DNA of 64,000 nucleotides from RUG369 sp963628165 (GCA_963628165.1 CAVGEG010000001.1:1-64000); one strand, 5' to 3'. Counted from the stretch's first letter, positions 25,778 to 35,258 are shown. A program made the numbers and translations. Notes: a model not told the origin generated them from the sequence alone.

Positions 25778-27091
25778 ATGTCGTCTCTTTATGAAGATCT
25801 TGTGAATCGGAAGGAATCGTTAGCCCTAGTCGGCTTAGGGTACGTCGGCATGCCGATTGCCGTTGCGTTCGCCAAAAAGATTAACGTTATTGGATTTGAC
25901 CTCAACGCGGAAAAAATCGCGCTCTACAAATCGGGAATCGACCCGACGCACGAAATCGGCGACGAAGGGATCAAAGCGACGACGGTCGAATTCACGTCGG
26001 ACGAAAAAGATCTTGAACGCGCGCGCTTCTTCGTCGTCGCCGTTCCGACGCCCGTTTACGACGACCATACCCCCAACCTGAACCCCATTGAAGGCGCGAG
26101 CAAAATCGTCGGGCGCCATCTTAGTAAGGGAAGCGTCGTCGTCTTCGAGTCCACCGTCTATCCTGGCGTGACGGAAGAAGTGTGCGTTGCGATTCTCGAA
26201 CGCGAATCCGGCATGAAGTGCGGCGTCGATTTTAAAGTCGGTTACTCCCCCGAACGCATCAATCCCGGCGATAAAGAACATCGTCTCGAAACGATCACGA
26301 AGATCGTTTCGGGTATGGACGCCGAGACGCTCGATTGCGTCGCGAAGACGTACGAGCTCGTTGTCAAAGCGGGCGTGCATCGCGCTCCGACGATCAAGGT
26401 CGCGGAAGCTTCCAAAGTGATCGAAAATAGCCAGCGCGATATCAATATCGCGTTCATGAACGAACTCTCGATGATCTTCAATCGCATGGGGATCGATACG
26501 AAAGCGGTCTTGGAAGCGGCGAGCACGAAGTGGAACTTCCTTCGTTTCTCTCCTGGTTTGGTCGGAGGTCACTGCATCGGCGTGGATCCGTACTATCTGA
26601 CCTACCGCGCCGACGCGCTCGGATATCATAGCCAAATCATCCTCTCCGGTCGAATGGTCAACGACGGCATGGGCAAATACGTCGCGGAAAACTGCATTAA
26701 GAAGCTCATTAGCGTCGGGAAACGCGTCAAGGGCGCGCGCGTCGCGATCCTCGGGTTCACCTTCAAAGAGAATTGTCCCGACACGCGCAACAGCAAGGTT
26801 TTCGACATTGTCAAAGAGCTTCGCGAATATGGTATCGAACCGATCATTTCCGATCCTTCCGCGGACGCCGCCGAGGCGAAGCGCCTTTACGGGGTCGATT
26901 TGGCGCCCCTTAGCGAGGTGAAGGACGTCGACGCGATCATTCTCGCGGTCGCGCATGCCGAGTTTAAGAAATTTACGCGCGTAGACGTCGACGCTTTCTT
27001 TGTCGAAGGTCAGAAGACGCTCCTCGATATCAAAGGTATTTTTGATCGCGATGAGTTTGAAAGCGCCGGTTACGCCTATTGGCGCCTGTAA
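25778..27091 (+). CDS. Nucleotide-sugar dehydrogenase (TviB/WbpO-like)
   Basis: A 437-residue NAD-dependent enzyme that oxidises C6 of a UDP-N-acetylhexosamine to the uronic acid. It has the Rossmann motif GLGYVGMP at residues 19-26, the FESTVYPGVTEE segment, VIENSQRDINIAFMNELS and the catalytic Cys block GGHCIGVDPYYL. Sequence around these blocks looks most like the TviB/WbpO (UDP-GalNAc or UDP-GlcNAc dehydrogenase) branch, though a UDP-ManNAc substrate from the epimerase at 14589 cannot be excluded. AGGAG lies five bases before the ATG. It closes the rightward operon, followed by a strong terminator. Confidence 0.9.
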   Translation: MSSLYEDLVNRKESLALVGLGYVGMPIAVAFAKKINVIGFDLNAEKIALYKSGIDPTHEIGDEGIKATTVEFTSDEKDLERARFFVVAVPTPVYDDHTPNLNPIEGASKIVGRHLSKGSVVVFESTVYPGVTEEVCVAILERESGMKCGVDFKVGYSPERINPGDKEHRLETITKIVSGMDAETLDCVAKTYELVVKAGVHRAPTIKVAEASKVIENSQRDINIAFMNELSMIFNRMGIDTKAVLEAASTKWNFLRFSPGLVGGHCIGVDPYYLTYRADALGYHSQIILSGRMVNDGMGKYVAENCIKKLISVGKRVKGARVAILGFTFKENCPDTRNSKVFDIVKELREYGIEPIISDPSADAAEAKRLYGVDLAPLSEVKDVDAIILAVAHAEFKKFTRVDVDAFFVEGQKTLLDIKGIFDRDEFESAGYAYWRL

Positions 27092-27114
27092 TCCCGCGCT
27101 TTAAGAATCGACGC

Positions 27115-27150
27115 AAGCCGTTTTCACCGTGAGTGAAGACGGCTTTTTTT
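27115..27150 (+). terminator. Terminator of the rightward polysaccharide operon
   Basis: AAGCCGT pairs with ACGGCTT (27115-27121 with 27139-27145). The inner bases extend the stem (TTCAC with GTGAA), and seven T follow. The T-run overlaps the stop of the convergent gene. Confidence 0.9.
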
Positions 27151-29167
27151 ATAGGAAAAAGAGAAGGATAAAAAGAATGATCGCAACAGGATAGAGCGCG
27201 TCGCGCGGAAGGAGAGGCGTCTTGTCGACGATTTCTTCTCGATCCAGATCTCGGATTCGCTCTTGAAGGAACTCCTTCCCCTGTTGGAGCGCACGTTCCT
27301 TTGGCGCGTTGCGCAGATCAAGGACGCGTCCTCCCGACGCGGTCGCATATTCGCCGAGCGGCTCCAGTTGAGCGGCGGTTCTTCTTTTTTCTTTCGCAGC
27401 AAGGATTCGTTCGGACGCGTCGGGCGCGAAGTAAGCGAAGGGATCGTCCAAAGCGCTCGCCGTGGACTCGCTTGCCGACGCGCCTTCCGCGACGTCTCGA
27501 CGCGCAGGATCGCAAAGATAATCGATCGTGGCGAGAAGGAAGCGACGGTAAACGGTCTTGTCTTCAAGGGTGCGCAAGCGCCAAAGCTCGTCCGTTCCCT
27601 GCCAGGCGACGGCGTTCGTTCCCAACGAGGCGACGGTGAGAAGGGGAATCGGCTCCGCGTCCTCTGTCAGCGGACGCGCTTGGAGCAAGACTTGCGCGGC
27701 GCCGTGTTCTTCTATTGCGTGGAAGGCGTAGTTGAGGATCGCGGGCTGTCTCAATTCAAGGAACGGGTAGAGGCGCATGGCGAAGGGGGTCGGTTCGAGG
27801 GCGAATTCGTCTTGGCATATCGAGTCGCGCGGATCCGGTTGTCGCGGCGTAATCGGGTGGCCCGGCGCAAGGCGCGCGAAGGATGAAAGAGACCGTCGGG
27901 AGTCGCGCGCAAGACGATTGGCGCCGGCGAACCATAGGGACGTCTTCGATCCTTTTTTTTCTACGACGTCGACGATTCTTTCGAGGTCCCCTTTGAGGGC
28001 GTCGAGGGAAAGATCGCCGAGGATGATAAGATCAAAACGCGAAAGGGCGTTGCGATCGAGACGGTCGACCGAGAGATTGTGGGGATCGGCGCTTAAACTT
28101 TCGGGATCGGCGTTGAGGAGCGTCGTTTTGAGTTCGATATTTTCGATCCCGCGGAGGGTCTCGCGAAGATAACGATATTCAAATCGCGGATATTCGTCGA
28201 CGAGGAGGACGCGCGTCTTTTTTTCGTTGGGGGTGAGGGTGAAGCTCTCGCCGTTGTCTTCGACGTCAAATTCGTCGGATTGAAGAGGGGGAGAGCGTCG
28301 TATCGACTCGAAATTTCCGAGCGCGTCGTCGGTATGGTCTCGCGCTACGAGGAGGTAGATTCCGGGAGTCTTTGCCTTTTGGGGATTCCAGGAAGCGCGA
28401 TAATCGACGGTCGACTCGGGGGCGACGGTTAGGGTTTGCGCGTCGATCAAGTCTGGATCGGCGTCGTCGACGCGGCCCCATAACTCGACGCGGACGTCGC
28501 GCTGTTGGTCGGCGCCTTCAAGGGTAATTCGCGCCGCGACGGACGCGTCTTTCCCTTTTTCCTCGGGGCGCGTTACGACAAGGTTCTCTAGGCGCCAATT
28601 AAAGGCGTTTTGGGCGTTGCCGAGTAAGACGACGTCGATCTTTCCCGCGCGCTTCGCTGGCAAACCGGTATGTTTGACGTCGGGATTGACGATCCCGTCG
28701 GTGAAAAGAAACACGCGACCGGGGGCGTCGCGTAGCGCGTCGAGTAGTTGAGAAGCGTTTTTCCCTGCGTATGGATCGCGTTGCGAAAGACGCGTCGCGC
28801 TCAATGAGACGCGAGAAGCTTGGGCGATTTGGATAGCGTTTTTTTCCAATTCTTCGCCGAGGTCGAGGGGAAGAGCGCCCTCTTGACCGCGTCGCGTCAT
28901 GCTTGCGGAGTCGTCGAGTAACGTTTGGACAGCGACGGGGCGTTCGATTCGACGCGTCGCTGTCGGCTCAAGGTAGAGAAGGAGAAGGGCGACAAGCCAA
29001 AGGAAGCGAATCGCAAGGCCGACGACCGCGCGCGTTTTGGACAATCTTTCGCCGCGACGGAGGCGCGCCGCAAAGGTCGACGCAAGGAGGGCGAACGTTA
29101 AAAGGAACGTTGAGCAACTAACGACGAGCTCGAAGGTCGAGCGTTCGCTCTCCAGTCCCCACGTCAT
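27149..29167 (-). CDS. Membrane protein with von Willebrand-type A domain
   Basis: A 672-residue protein. Two hydrophobic helices near the N-terminus (about 13-32 and 48-66) are followed by a vWA-like segment with LLDDSASMTRRGQ, a MIDAS-like DxSxS pattern, and VFLFTDGIVNPD. The middle holds beta-rich domains, then a class I amidotransferase-like strand VLLVDEYPRFEYRYL. A single hydrophobic helix ends the protein. The layout resembles planctomycete BatA-type or 'glutamine amidotransferase'-labelled membrane proteins of unknown function. It should be anchored in the inner membrane with the bulk outside. Its ATG overlaps the stop of the upstream EamA gene by four bases. Confidence 0.75.
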   Translation of the reverse strand: MTWGLESERSTFELVVSCSTFLLTFALLASTFAARLRRGERLSKTRAVVGLAIRFLWLVALLLLYLEPTATRRIERPVAVQTLLDDSASMTRRGQEGALPLDLGEELEKNAIQIAQASRVSLSATRLSQRDPYAGKNASQLLDALRDAPGRVFLFTDGIVNPDVKHTGLPAKRAGKIDVVLLGNAQNAFNWRLENLVVTRPEEKGKDASVAARITLEGADQQRDVRVELWGRVDDADPDLIDAQTLTVAPESTVDYRASWNPQKAKTPGIYLLVARDHTDDALGNFESIRRSPPLQSDEFDVEDNGESFTLTPNEKKTRVLLVDEYPRFEYRYLRETLRGIENIELKTTLLNADPESLSADPHNLSVDRLDRNALSRFDLIILGDLSLDALKGDLERIVDVVEKKGSKTSLWFAGANRLARDSRRSLSSFARLAPGHPITPRQPDPRDSICQDEFALEPTPFAMRLYPFLELRQPAILNYAFHAIEEHGAAQVLLQARPLTEDAEPIPLLTVASLGTNAVAWQGTDELWRLRTLEDKTVYRRFLLATIDYLCDPARRDVAEGASASESTASALDDPFAYFAPDASERILAAKEKRRTAAQLEPLGEYATASGGRVLDLRNAPKERALQQGKEFLQERIRDLDREEIVDKTPLLPRDALYPVAIILFILLFFL

Positions 29168-30225
29168 ACGCGACCGGAGTCGGACTCCGTCTCCGCGCCC
29201 GACTTATCGTCGTGTTCCATTCCCGCGACGGCGACGCCGACCGTCACGAGAATCGCGCCGACCGCAATCATCCACGTGAATTTTTCGTGGAAGAAGGTAA
29301 GGCCCGCCAAAGTCAACGTAATCGTCTGCGCGTTGGCGATCATCGTTTGCTTGAGGACGAAGAGACGACGCAAACTTTCCGTTTGGAAGTAAAAACCGAT
29401 CATATTGGCGACGCCGGCGGTGAGGACAAAGCCCCAGCAGGGCGCGGGGGGAGCGAGCCATTCGGCGGGGCCGCGCTCAAAGGTAAGGCAAGTTCCGCAA
29501 ACGAGGGCGCCGACGCCGGTGACAGCCGCCATGTTCAGAAGGGTGGGAAGGTATTCGTTCGGGCGTCCGGAGCGCTTTTCTTCCTCCGGAGTCGTCTTAG
29601 GAGCGCCGAGCAACTTTCGAGTGACGGAGAGCTGCGTGGCGTATCCCAGGGCCGTGAGAAGAACGCACAGAAGCCCCAGCCCGATGCGAAGCGGTTTCCC
29701 CGCGACCGTCGCGTCAAGGGAGACGTTTCCGCCGCTTAAGAGCCAAACGGCGATAATGAGTAGGACGAGGGCGCAGAGCCTCGATTTCGTGACGCGTTCC
29801 TTCAACCAGATTGCGCCGAAAAGGGAGGTGATGATGAGCTGAACCGCTTGGATCAACGGCGTGGCGAGGGCGAGCCCTAACGCCGCGTAGGCGATTAAGT
29901 GATTTCTTGCGCCTACTAACTGACAAGCGACGCCTGCGAAGGCGACGAGCAGAAGAACCTTCCAAGTCGGAAAGCGGAATTTGCCACGGCAGAGTTGTAC
30001 GAGGATTATGGGAGTGACGCAAAACACCGTCGTGAGTTCTTTTACGGCGATCGACCAGTCCGAACTGACGTCGGGATAATTGGTCAAGCCTCTGAGAGAA
30101 GCAAGTGAAACCGTATAGAACAAGGCGGAAATAACAGCGTAGAGAAAACCTTTATTCTCTTCCGCACGCGTCTTTTTAAAGTCCAAATCTTCCGCGGACG
30201 TATTCTCGCAAACTTTAGCCGACAT
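29164..30225 (-). CDS. EamA/DMT family transporter
   Basis: A 353-residue inner-membrane protein with about ten helices. It starts FLYAVISALFYTVSLASLRGL and repeats an EamA half in the C-terminus (MIANAQTITLTLAGLTFFHEKFTW). A soluble insertion rich in charged residues lies near residue 215 (PKTTPEEEKRSGRPNEY), between the two repeats. Members export metabolites or amino acids; the substrate is unknown. The ATG at 30225 has AGGAG nine bases upstream; a GTG at 30246 is in frame. It is cotranscribed with the vWA protein. Confidence 0.85.
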   Translation of the reverse strand: MSAKVCENTSAEDLDFKKTRAEENKGFLYAVISALFYTVSLASLRGLTNYPDVSSDWSIAVKELTTVFCVTPIILVQLCRGKFRFPTWKVLLLVAFAGVACQLVGARNHLIAYAALGLALATPLIQAVQLIITSLFGAIWLKERVTKSRLCALVLLIIAVWLLSGGNVSLDATVAGKPLRIGLGLLCVLLTALGYATQLSVTRKLLGAPKTTPEEEKRSGRPNEYLPTLLNMAAVTGVGALVCGTCLTFERGPAEWLAPPAPCWGFVLTAGVANMIGFYFQTESLRRLFVLKQTMIANAQTITLTLAGLTFFHEKFTWMIAVGAILVTVGVAVAGMEHDDKSGAETESDSGRV

Positions 30226-30308
30226 AACCTTTATCTCCTGCGGCACATTATACTTTCTGGATTAGACGCGTCAAGGAAACGCGCCTGGCTCCCCGAGAGC
30301 ACGCGTCC

Positions 30309-30336
30309 TTGCCAATATGAGAATGGAGCGTATAAT
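30309..30336 (+). promoter_or_regulatory. Promoter of trpS
   Basis: TTGCCA and TATAAT are separated by 16 bases. The leader of about 70 bases is too short for a T-box, and none is visible. Confidence 0.7.
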
Positions 30337-30408
30337 GACTTGGCGGAATTGTAGTTAGACGCGCGGTTTGTCAGCGGCGCGTTGTGTGTGTCATGAGAAG
30401 GCCGAGTT

Positions 30409-31395
30409 ATGAACAAGAGACTATTGACGGGGCTTCAGCCCAGCGGCGAATTAACGATCGGGAATTATATTGGCGGTATTCGTCAGGTTGTGAACTACGA
30501 GAAGGATTACGAGACGTTTCTTTTTGTGCCTGATATGCATTCAATAACGGTTCCTCAGGATCCCGAGACGTTGCACAGACGCGTTCGCGAAATTGTCGGC
30601 ATGTATTTGGCTTGCGGCGTTTCCCCGACGGAGAATCATATTTACGTTCAGTCGGAGATTCCGCAGCACGCGAATCTTTCGTGGATCCTCGAATGCTCCG
30701 CTTATATCGGCGAACTTTCTCGAATGACTCAGTTCAAAGCGAAGGCGGAAGGAAAGAAGGAGATCGGTTGCGGGCTCTTTACGTACCCCGTTCTTATGGC
30801 GGCGGATATTCTTCTGTACAACGCGCAGTATGTTCCCACGGGCGCCGACCAGAAGCAGCACGTCGAACTTGCGCGTAATCTTGCGCAGCGCTTCAACGCG
30901 AAGTACGGCGAGACCTTCGTGATTCCGGAGCCTCTTATTCCGAAAGTTGGCGCGAAGATTCGCGATCTTCTGTCCCCTGATAAGAAGATGAGCAAGAGCG
31001 CGGCGAATCCTCGCGGATCGATCTTCTTGAACGATCCGGAAAAGGCGATTCGTAAAAAGATCATGGGCGCGGTCACCGACTCCGACACGTTCGTGAAGTT
31101 CGACGAAGAGAACAAGCCCGGCGTGTCGAACCTCTTGGCGATCTACGCGTGTTTTTCCGACACGACGATCGAAGAGACGGAGAAACATTTCGCCGACGCG
31201 CGTTACGGTGATCTGAAAAAAGAAGTCGCGGAACTTCTCGTCGAAAAGTTGACCGTTCTTCAGGACAAGTTCGCCGAAATTATGAAGTCGGGACTCGTCG
31301 ACGAAACGCTTGATCGCGGTCGCGACGCCGTCCGTCCAATCGCCGAAGAAACTTACGACAAGGTTCGTCGTCTCGTCGGACTCGGTCGTCTTTGA
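30409..31395 (+). CDS. trpS: Tryptophanyl-tRNA synthetase
   Basis: Charges tRNA-Trp with tryptophan. The 328-residue length is normal for the bacterial enzyme. The class I signature appears as SGELTIGNYIG near residue 12, with GLFTYPVLMAADILLY, VPTGADQKQHVELARN and the KMSKS loop as DKKMSKSAAN. AGAAGG precedes the ATG. It is a single-gene unit with its own promoter and a strong terminator. Confidence 0.97.
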   Translation: MNKRLLTGLQPSGELTIGNYIGGIRQVVNYEKDYETFLFVPDMHSITVPQDPETLHRRVREIVGMYLACGVSPTENHIYVQSEIPQHANLSWILECSAYIGELSRMTQFKAKAEGKKEIGCGLFTYPVLMAADILLYNAQYVPTGADQKQHVELARNLAQRFNAKYGETFVIPEPLIPKVGAKIRDLLSPDKKMSKSAANPRGSIFLNDPEKAIRKKIMGAVTDSDTFVKFDEENKPGVSNLLAIYACFSDTTIEETEKHFADARYGDLKKEVAELLVEKLTVLQDKFAEIMKSGLVDETLDRGRDAVRPIAEETYDKVRRLVGLGRL

Positions 31396-31419
31396 TAATA
31401 TTACCTGAGACTTTACGTA

Positions 31420-31450
31420 GCGCGCTTCCATCGAGGGAGCGCGCTTTTTT
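31420..31450 (+). terminator. Terminator of trpS
   Basis: A 10-bp stem (31420-31429 with 31435-31444, one G-U pair) with a five-base loop is followed by six T. Confidence 0.92.
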
Positions 31451-31563
31451 ATTTTGGCGAGATATTGGCGTGAATTTTGCTTTTGTCGTTAACGTCTAAG
31501 GAATGTATTTTGAAGTAACAAGACTCGCAAAGCGTTGTTATTATCAGCATAAGGAATGGACGG

Positions 31564-32220
31564 ATGACAACTTTTTCCAGAAGAATCGACCGATATGGGC
31601 GCGTTACGGCGATGACTGTGACAAATTGGGATTGTTATCGAAATCCGCGAAAGGTAAAGAAATTTGCCGATCAGGAACATCCGGCAATCACCGTGACGAG
31701 CGCATACGGTCGGGCTTTTAAATACTACTCTTACGTGCGGGAACAACGCGATTTAAATAGCGTTCGCACGGGGTTCAATATCGTCGACGAAGAGCGCACG
31801 CGTCATATTCTGAAAGGGAAGCCGTTGGTCGGGAGCGTTCGATGCAAGTTTCAGAGCGACGATCAGCCTCTTTCCGTCGTCTGCGGCTGGGAAGGGGGGC
31901 ACGCGAATCCCGACGCCGTCAAATTTGGAAAAACGCAGATCCCCGAATTTTGGACGAACGACCGCTTCATGTATGAAGTTTCCGACGTCCTCACCGACGC
32001 GAAAACGCGGTGGAGTCCGCAAGTTCAAGACGCTTCCGTGCGATCCGATTCTTTCGAATCTCCCCGTTACGTTTGCGTTGAAGAGCGATATGGCGTGCCG
32101 ATTCGCGTCGTGGCCGAATTGACCGACGACGGTTTCCGATGCGTTACGGCCTTCCCCGATTATTCTCATAACGCCCCCGTGATTAAAACGTCCGATACAA
32201 AAAGGCCCTCGACGACTTAG
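31564..32220 (+). CDS. Hypothetical protein, no family recognised
   Basis: A 218-residue soluble protein without signal peptide or membrane helix. Its composition and codon use match its neighbours, and in-phase phrases such as VCGWEGGHANPDAVKFGK and FWTNDRFMYEVSDVL look like real coding. I do not recognise the fold. No strong ribosome site is seen (GGAATGGACGG just upstream). The last ten or so codons overlap the terminator of the convergent acyl-CoA ligase gene. Confidence 0.6.
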   Translation: MTTFSRRIDRYGRVTAMTVTNWDCYRNPRKVKKFADQEHPAITVTSAYGRAFKYYSYVREQRDLNSVRTGFNIVDEERTRHILKGKPLVGSVRCKFQSDDQPLSVVCGWEGGHANPDAVKFGKTQIPEFWTNDRFMYEVSDVLTDAKTRWSPQVQDASVRSDSFESPRYVCVEERYGVPIRVVAELTDDGFRCVTAFPDYSHNAPVIKTSDTKRPSTT

Positions 32221-32229
32221 TTGAAGGCC
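32199..32229 (-). terminator. Terminator of the acyl-CoA ligase gene
   Basis: On the minus strand GGCCTTC and GAGGGCC form a stem (32223-32229 with 32204-32210, one mismatch-like G-U) followed by five T. It lies within the last codons of the convergent gene. Confidence 0.7.
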
Positions 32230-32249
32230 CCTGTGGAAGCGAAGAAAAC

Positions 32250-33926
32250 TCAGCGTTCTATCTGGGTGGCGACGAGGCTCTTACCGCAGTATTTCTCGCG
32301 AAGTTTCGGTTTCTCGATCTTTCCCGTGGGATTGCGGGGCACGACGTCGAAGATGAATTTCTTCGGACGCTTGTAACGCGGCAGGGCCTCGCAGAATTTC
32401 ACGAGAGATTCTTCGTTCGGTTCGCGACCCGGTTTGAGCTCGACGATCGCGACGGCGATTTCTCCAAGACGCGAATCAGGGAGCCCGATGACGGCGACGT
32501 CCTTGATATCATCGTGACGGCGCAAGAAATCTTCAATTTGAACGGGGTAGAGATTCTCGCCCCCCGTGATGACGACGTCCTTCTTTCGGTCGACCAGATA
32601 AATGAATCCGTCTTCGTCCTTGCAGGCCATGTCTCCCGTAAAGAGCCACCCGTCCGCGAGAGTCGCCTTTGTCGCTTCCGGGTCGTGATAGTATTCGCGC
32701 ATAACTCCAGGCCCCTTGACCGCGAGTTCACCGACTTCTCCTTGCGCGACTTCTTGGCGATTTTCGTCGACGATACGCGCTTCCCAGCGGTAGCCTGGTT
32801 TGCCGATCGCGCCGACCTTATGAATATTTTCCACCCCTAAGTGGACGCAACCTGGACCGGTCGATTCGCTCAAACCGTAATTCGTGTCGTATTCGTGGAG
32901 GGGGAAGACCTTTTTCCAGCGCTTGATGAGGCTGGGGGGCACGGGCTGCGCGCCGATGTGCATCAGACGCCACTGCGAGAGGACGTAGCCGGAAAGATCG
33001 ACTTCTTTGGAGTCGATGGCGTCGAGTATGTCCTGCGCCCACGGAACGAGGAGCCAAACGATTGTGCAACGCTCTTCCGAGACGGCGTGCAGGATCGTCT
33101 TAGGCTTGACCCCGCGCAGTAGAACCGCCTTCCCGCCAACCAGGAAACTTCCGAACCAATGCATCTTCGCCCCGGTGTGGTAGAGAGGGGGAATGCACAG
33201 GAAGACGTCTTGTCGGGTTTGGGAATGGTGACGCTGCTCAGTGAAACACGCGGACGTCAGGCTGCGATGCGGGTGAAGGATCGCCTTCGGAAAGCCGGTG
33301 GTTCCGGAAGAGAAGTAGATGGCGGCCTCGTCTTCGCTCGTGAGCTTGATTCCGGGGGTCTCGTGCGACGCGTAAGGGATGAGGTTATGGAGGGGTTCCG
33401 CAAAGGTTGGGCAATTATCCCCTAAGAAGAAGAGGGATTTGACCCCTTCGAGTTGGTCGCAAATGGTTTCGACGCGTCCGATGAATTCGGGGCCGAAGAC
33501 GAGATAACTCGAGTCGGAGAGTTCAAGACAATATTTGATTTCCTCGGCGGCGTATCGGAAATTGAGAGGCACGGCGACGCAACCCGCCTTGAGTATGCCG
33601 AAGTATATGGGGAGCCATTCGAGACAGTTCATGAGGAGAATGGCGACCTTGTCTCCCTTTCGCACGCCTCGGCTCAGCAGGAGATTGGCAAAGCGATTGG
33701 AGAGTTCGTTGAATTTTTTCCAGGTGGTGGAACGCCTCATTCCCAACGGATGGGTAGGAGGTTCGATGAGATCGAAATCTTTCCAGGTGATGCGTCGCGT
33801 TTCGCCCTCTTCTGGAGAGATTTCAACCAAGCTGACGTCGCCGCCGTAGAGAAGGGCGTTTCTTTCAAGGATTTCTATAATAGGCGTATTTTCGTCAATA
33901 GTCGGCAACTCTGTGGGCGTCGTCAT
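32250..33926 (-). CDS. AMP-binding acyl-CoA synthetase (class I adenylate-forming)
   Basis: Activates a carboxylic acid, probably a fatty acid, with ATP and CoA. The 558-residue protein has the AMP-binding motif AIYFSSGTTGFPKAIL, the YGLSESTGP segment, the hinge GWLFTGDMACKDEDGFIY and the C-terminal catalytic Lys block NPTGKIEKPKL. GGTTAGGAG lies before the ATG. About 20 residues near 50-70 (ITWKDFDLIEPPTHPLGMRR) look like an insertion ahead of the usual TWKKFNELSNRFAN start. The chain-length preference cannot be told. It is a single-gene unit. Confidence 0.92.
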   Translation of the reverse strand: MTTPTELPTIDENTPIIEILERNALLYGGDVSLVEISPEEGETRRITWKDFDLIEPPTHPLGMRRSTTWKKFNELSNRFANLLLSRGVRKGDKVAILLMNCLEWLPIYFGILKAGCVAVPLNFRYAAEEIKYCLELSDSSYLVFGPEFIGRVETICDQLEGVKSLFFLGDNCPTFAEPLHNLIPYASHETPGIKLTSEDEAAIYFSSGTTGFPKAILHPHRSLTSACFTEQRHHSQTRQDVFLCIPPLYHTGAKMHWFGSFLVGGKAVLLRGVKPKTILHAVSEERCTIVWLLVPWAQDILDAIDSKEVDLSGYVLSQWRLMHIGAQPVPPSLIKRWKKVFPLHEYDTNYGLSESTGPGCVHLGVENIHKVGAIGKPGYRWEARIVDENRQEVAQGEVGELAVKGPGVMREYYHDPEATKATLADGWLFTGDMACKDEDGFIYLVDRKKDVVITGGENLYPVQIEDFLRRHDDIKDVAVIGLPDSRLGEIAVAIVELKPGREPNEESLVKFCEALPRYKRPKKFIFDVVPRNPTGKIEKPKLREKYCGKSLVATQIER

Positions 33927-34175
33927 AATATCTCCTAACCTAAAAACGCCGCTTTAGACGACGGCGTCGCTTATTATTCAAGCGCCGGCGGTCTTCGAAG
34001 AACGGAGCGAATGTCACCGCTGGCAAACAAACCTGAATTATACTTTTTTTCTGTGCCAGAGGCAAGTCGGAGCGAGATAAACGTTATGCTTGACGAATTT
34101 TGGGGAAAGGGGATAATGGCCGGGAGATTTTAGAGCACCTCGCCTGTTAGGTTAGGCATAGAGGAGGATTGTCTT

Positions 34176-34673
34176 ATGTCGTTGCGTCATTCGGATCATG
34201 CAACAGAAAAAACGAACGTCACGCGCCTCTTAGAGACCGCCGGCGTCCCTTTTCGCACCTTTGAATATGAGGTCGACGAGAACGATTTGTCGGGCATGCA
34301 TATAGCGGAAGAAGCCAAAGTCGAGCCGTCGAGCATGTTTAAAACGCTTGTGATGAAGGGTGAAAAAAAGGGTTATTTTGTCTGTTGCCTTCCCGTCTGC
34401 GACGAACTCGATCTTAAAAAGGTCGCGAAGGCGTTTGGAGATAAGAAGTGCGATCTTATTCCCATGAAGTCGTTGCGCGATCTGACCGGTTATATAAGAG
34501 GCGGGTGTTCGCCGATCGGAATGAAAAAAAAGTTTCCAACGTTAGTCGACGAAACGGCGATCTTATTCGACGAGATCTATATCAACGCCGGTATGCGAGG
34601 GATGATGGTGATCGTTAATCCCAATCAACTTGTCGAGTATATTGGCGCGACTCTTGTTGATCTTGTGAAGTGA
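34176..34673 (+). CDS. ybaK: Cys-tRNA(Pro) deacylase YbaK
   Basis: Clears Cys mischarged on tRNA-Pro. The 165-residue protein matches YbaK/EbsC throughout: TNVTRLLETAGVPFRTFEYE, HIAEEAKVEPSSMFKTLVMKG, the conserved LDLKKVAKAFGDKKCDL and GYIRGGCSPIGMKKKFPT, which holds the GGxSP substrate loop. GAGGAGGA lies eight bases before the ATG. It seems to be a stand-alone gene, followed 60 bases later by a dead Rrf2 gene. Confidence 0.95.
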   Translation: MSLRHSDHATEKTNVTRLLETAGVPFRTFEYEVDENDLSGMHIAEEAKVEPSSMFKTLVMKGEKKGYFVCCLPVCDELDLKKVAKAFGDKKCDLIPMKSLRDLTGYIRGGCSPIGMKKKFPTLVDETAILFDEIYINAGMRGMMVIVNPNQLVEYIGATLVDLVK

Positions 34674-34733
34674 CGCGCCGTCTCTCTAATGATGCTAGGT
34701 TGTTGCTGATTGTGTTTTGCAAAGGGGCGTTTT

Positions 34734-35155
34734 ATGCAGACTTCAATGCGTTTTACAACCGCTCTTACGATTCTTGCATGCATTTCGCACAACAAGGATC
34801 AACGCGTAACGAGCGAGTTTGTCGCTCGAAAAATCAAAGTTAATCCGGTGACGATCCGTTGTATTATAGGTCAATAGCGCAACGCCGGAATTGTCAAAGT
34901 TTGTCGAGGCGTTGAGGCGCGGAGTACGCGCGCTCCCCTGAGCAGGTGACTTTTATGGACGTGTATAGAGCGATCGGCGAGGTGTTGTATGAAGAAGGAC
35001 AACTCGTTTTTCCTTTTCCTGAGCCGCGAGAGCTTGATTGTCCGTTGTCGCGTTCTTTTCAGCTTTCTCTTCGACGCCGCCTTTCTCAAGTTCAGCGCAT
35101 AATGGTCGACTGTTTCCGCAATATGACGATCGCGGATCTTAATGCGCGATTTTGA
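34734..35155 (+). pseudogene. Decayed Rrf2 family transcription regulator
   Basis: The ATG at 34734 opens a clear Rrf2 helix-turn-helix (MQTSMRFTTALTILACISH, VNPVTIRCIIGQ). A TAG at 34875-34877 then interrupts the frame where relatives have a Leu codon, and RNAGIVKVCRGV continues directly after it. About 35 bases later one base is lost near 34914, after which the downstream frame resumes GAEYARSPEQVTFMDVYRAIG and the C-terminal helix through to a TGA at 35153. Putting back one base and reading through the TAG restores a normal Rrf2 protein of about 139 residues. No full product can be made. It would have been a DNA-binding repressor, perhaps of the redox genes just downstream. Confidence 0.85.
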
Positions 35156-35258
35156 ACGTTGCTTAAAAAGCGACGGCTTAAATCCTTTCACGCGCGGAAC
35201 AGGATCAGATGAGAGCTAGTCGCGCGCGTCTCCTTTTCTTCTTTCTCTTCTCCTCTTC

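Noticed and set aside
30337..30408. T-box or Trp attenuator before trpS
   Set aside because: The leader is only about 70 bases and has no terminator-antiterminator or T-box sequence.
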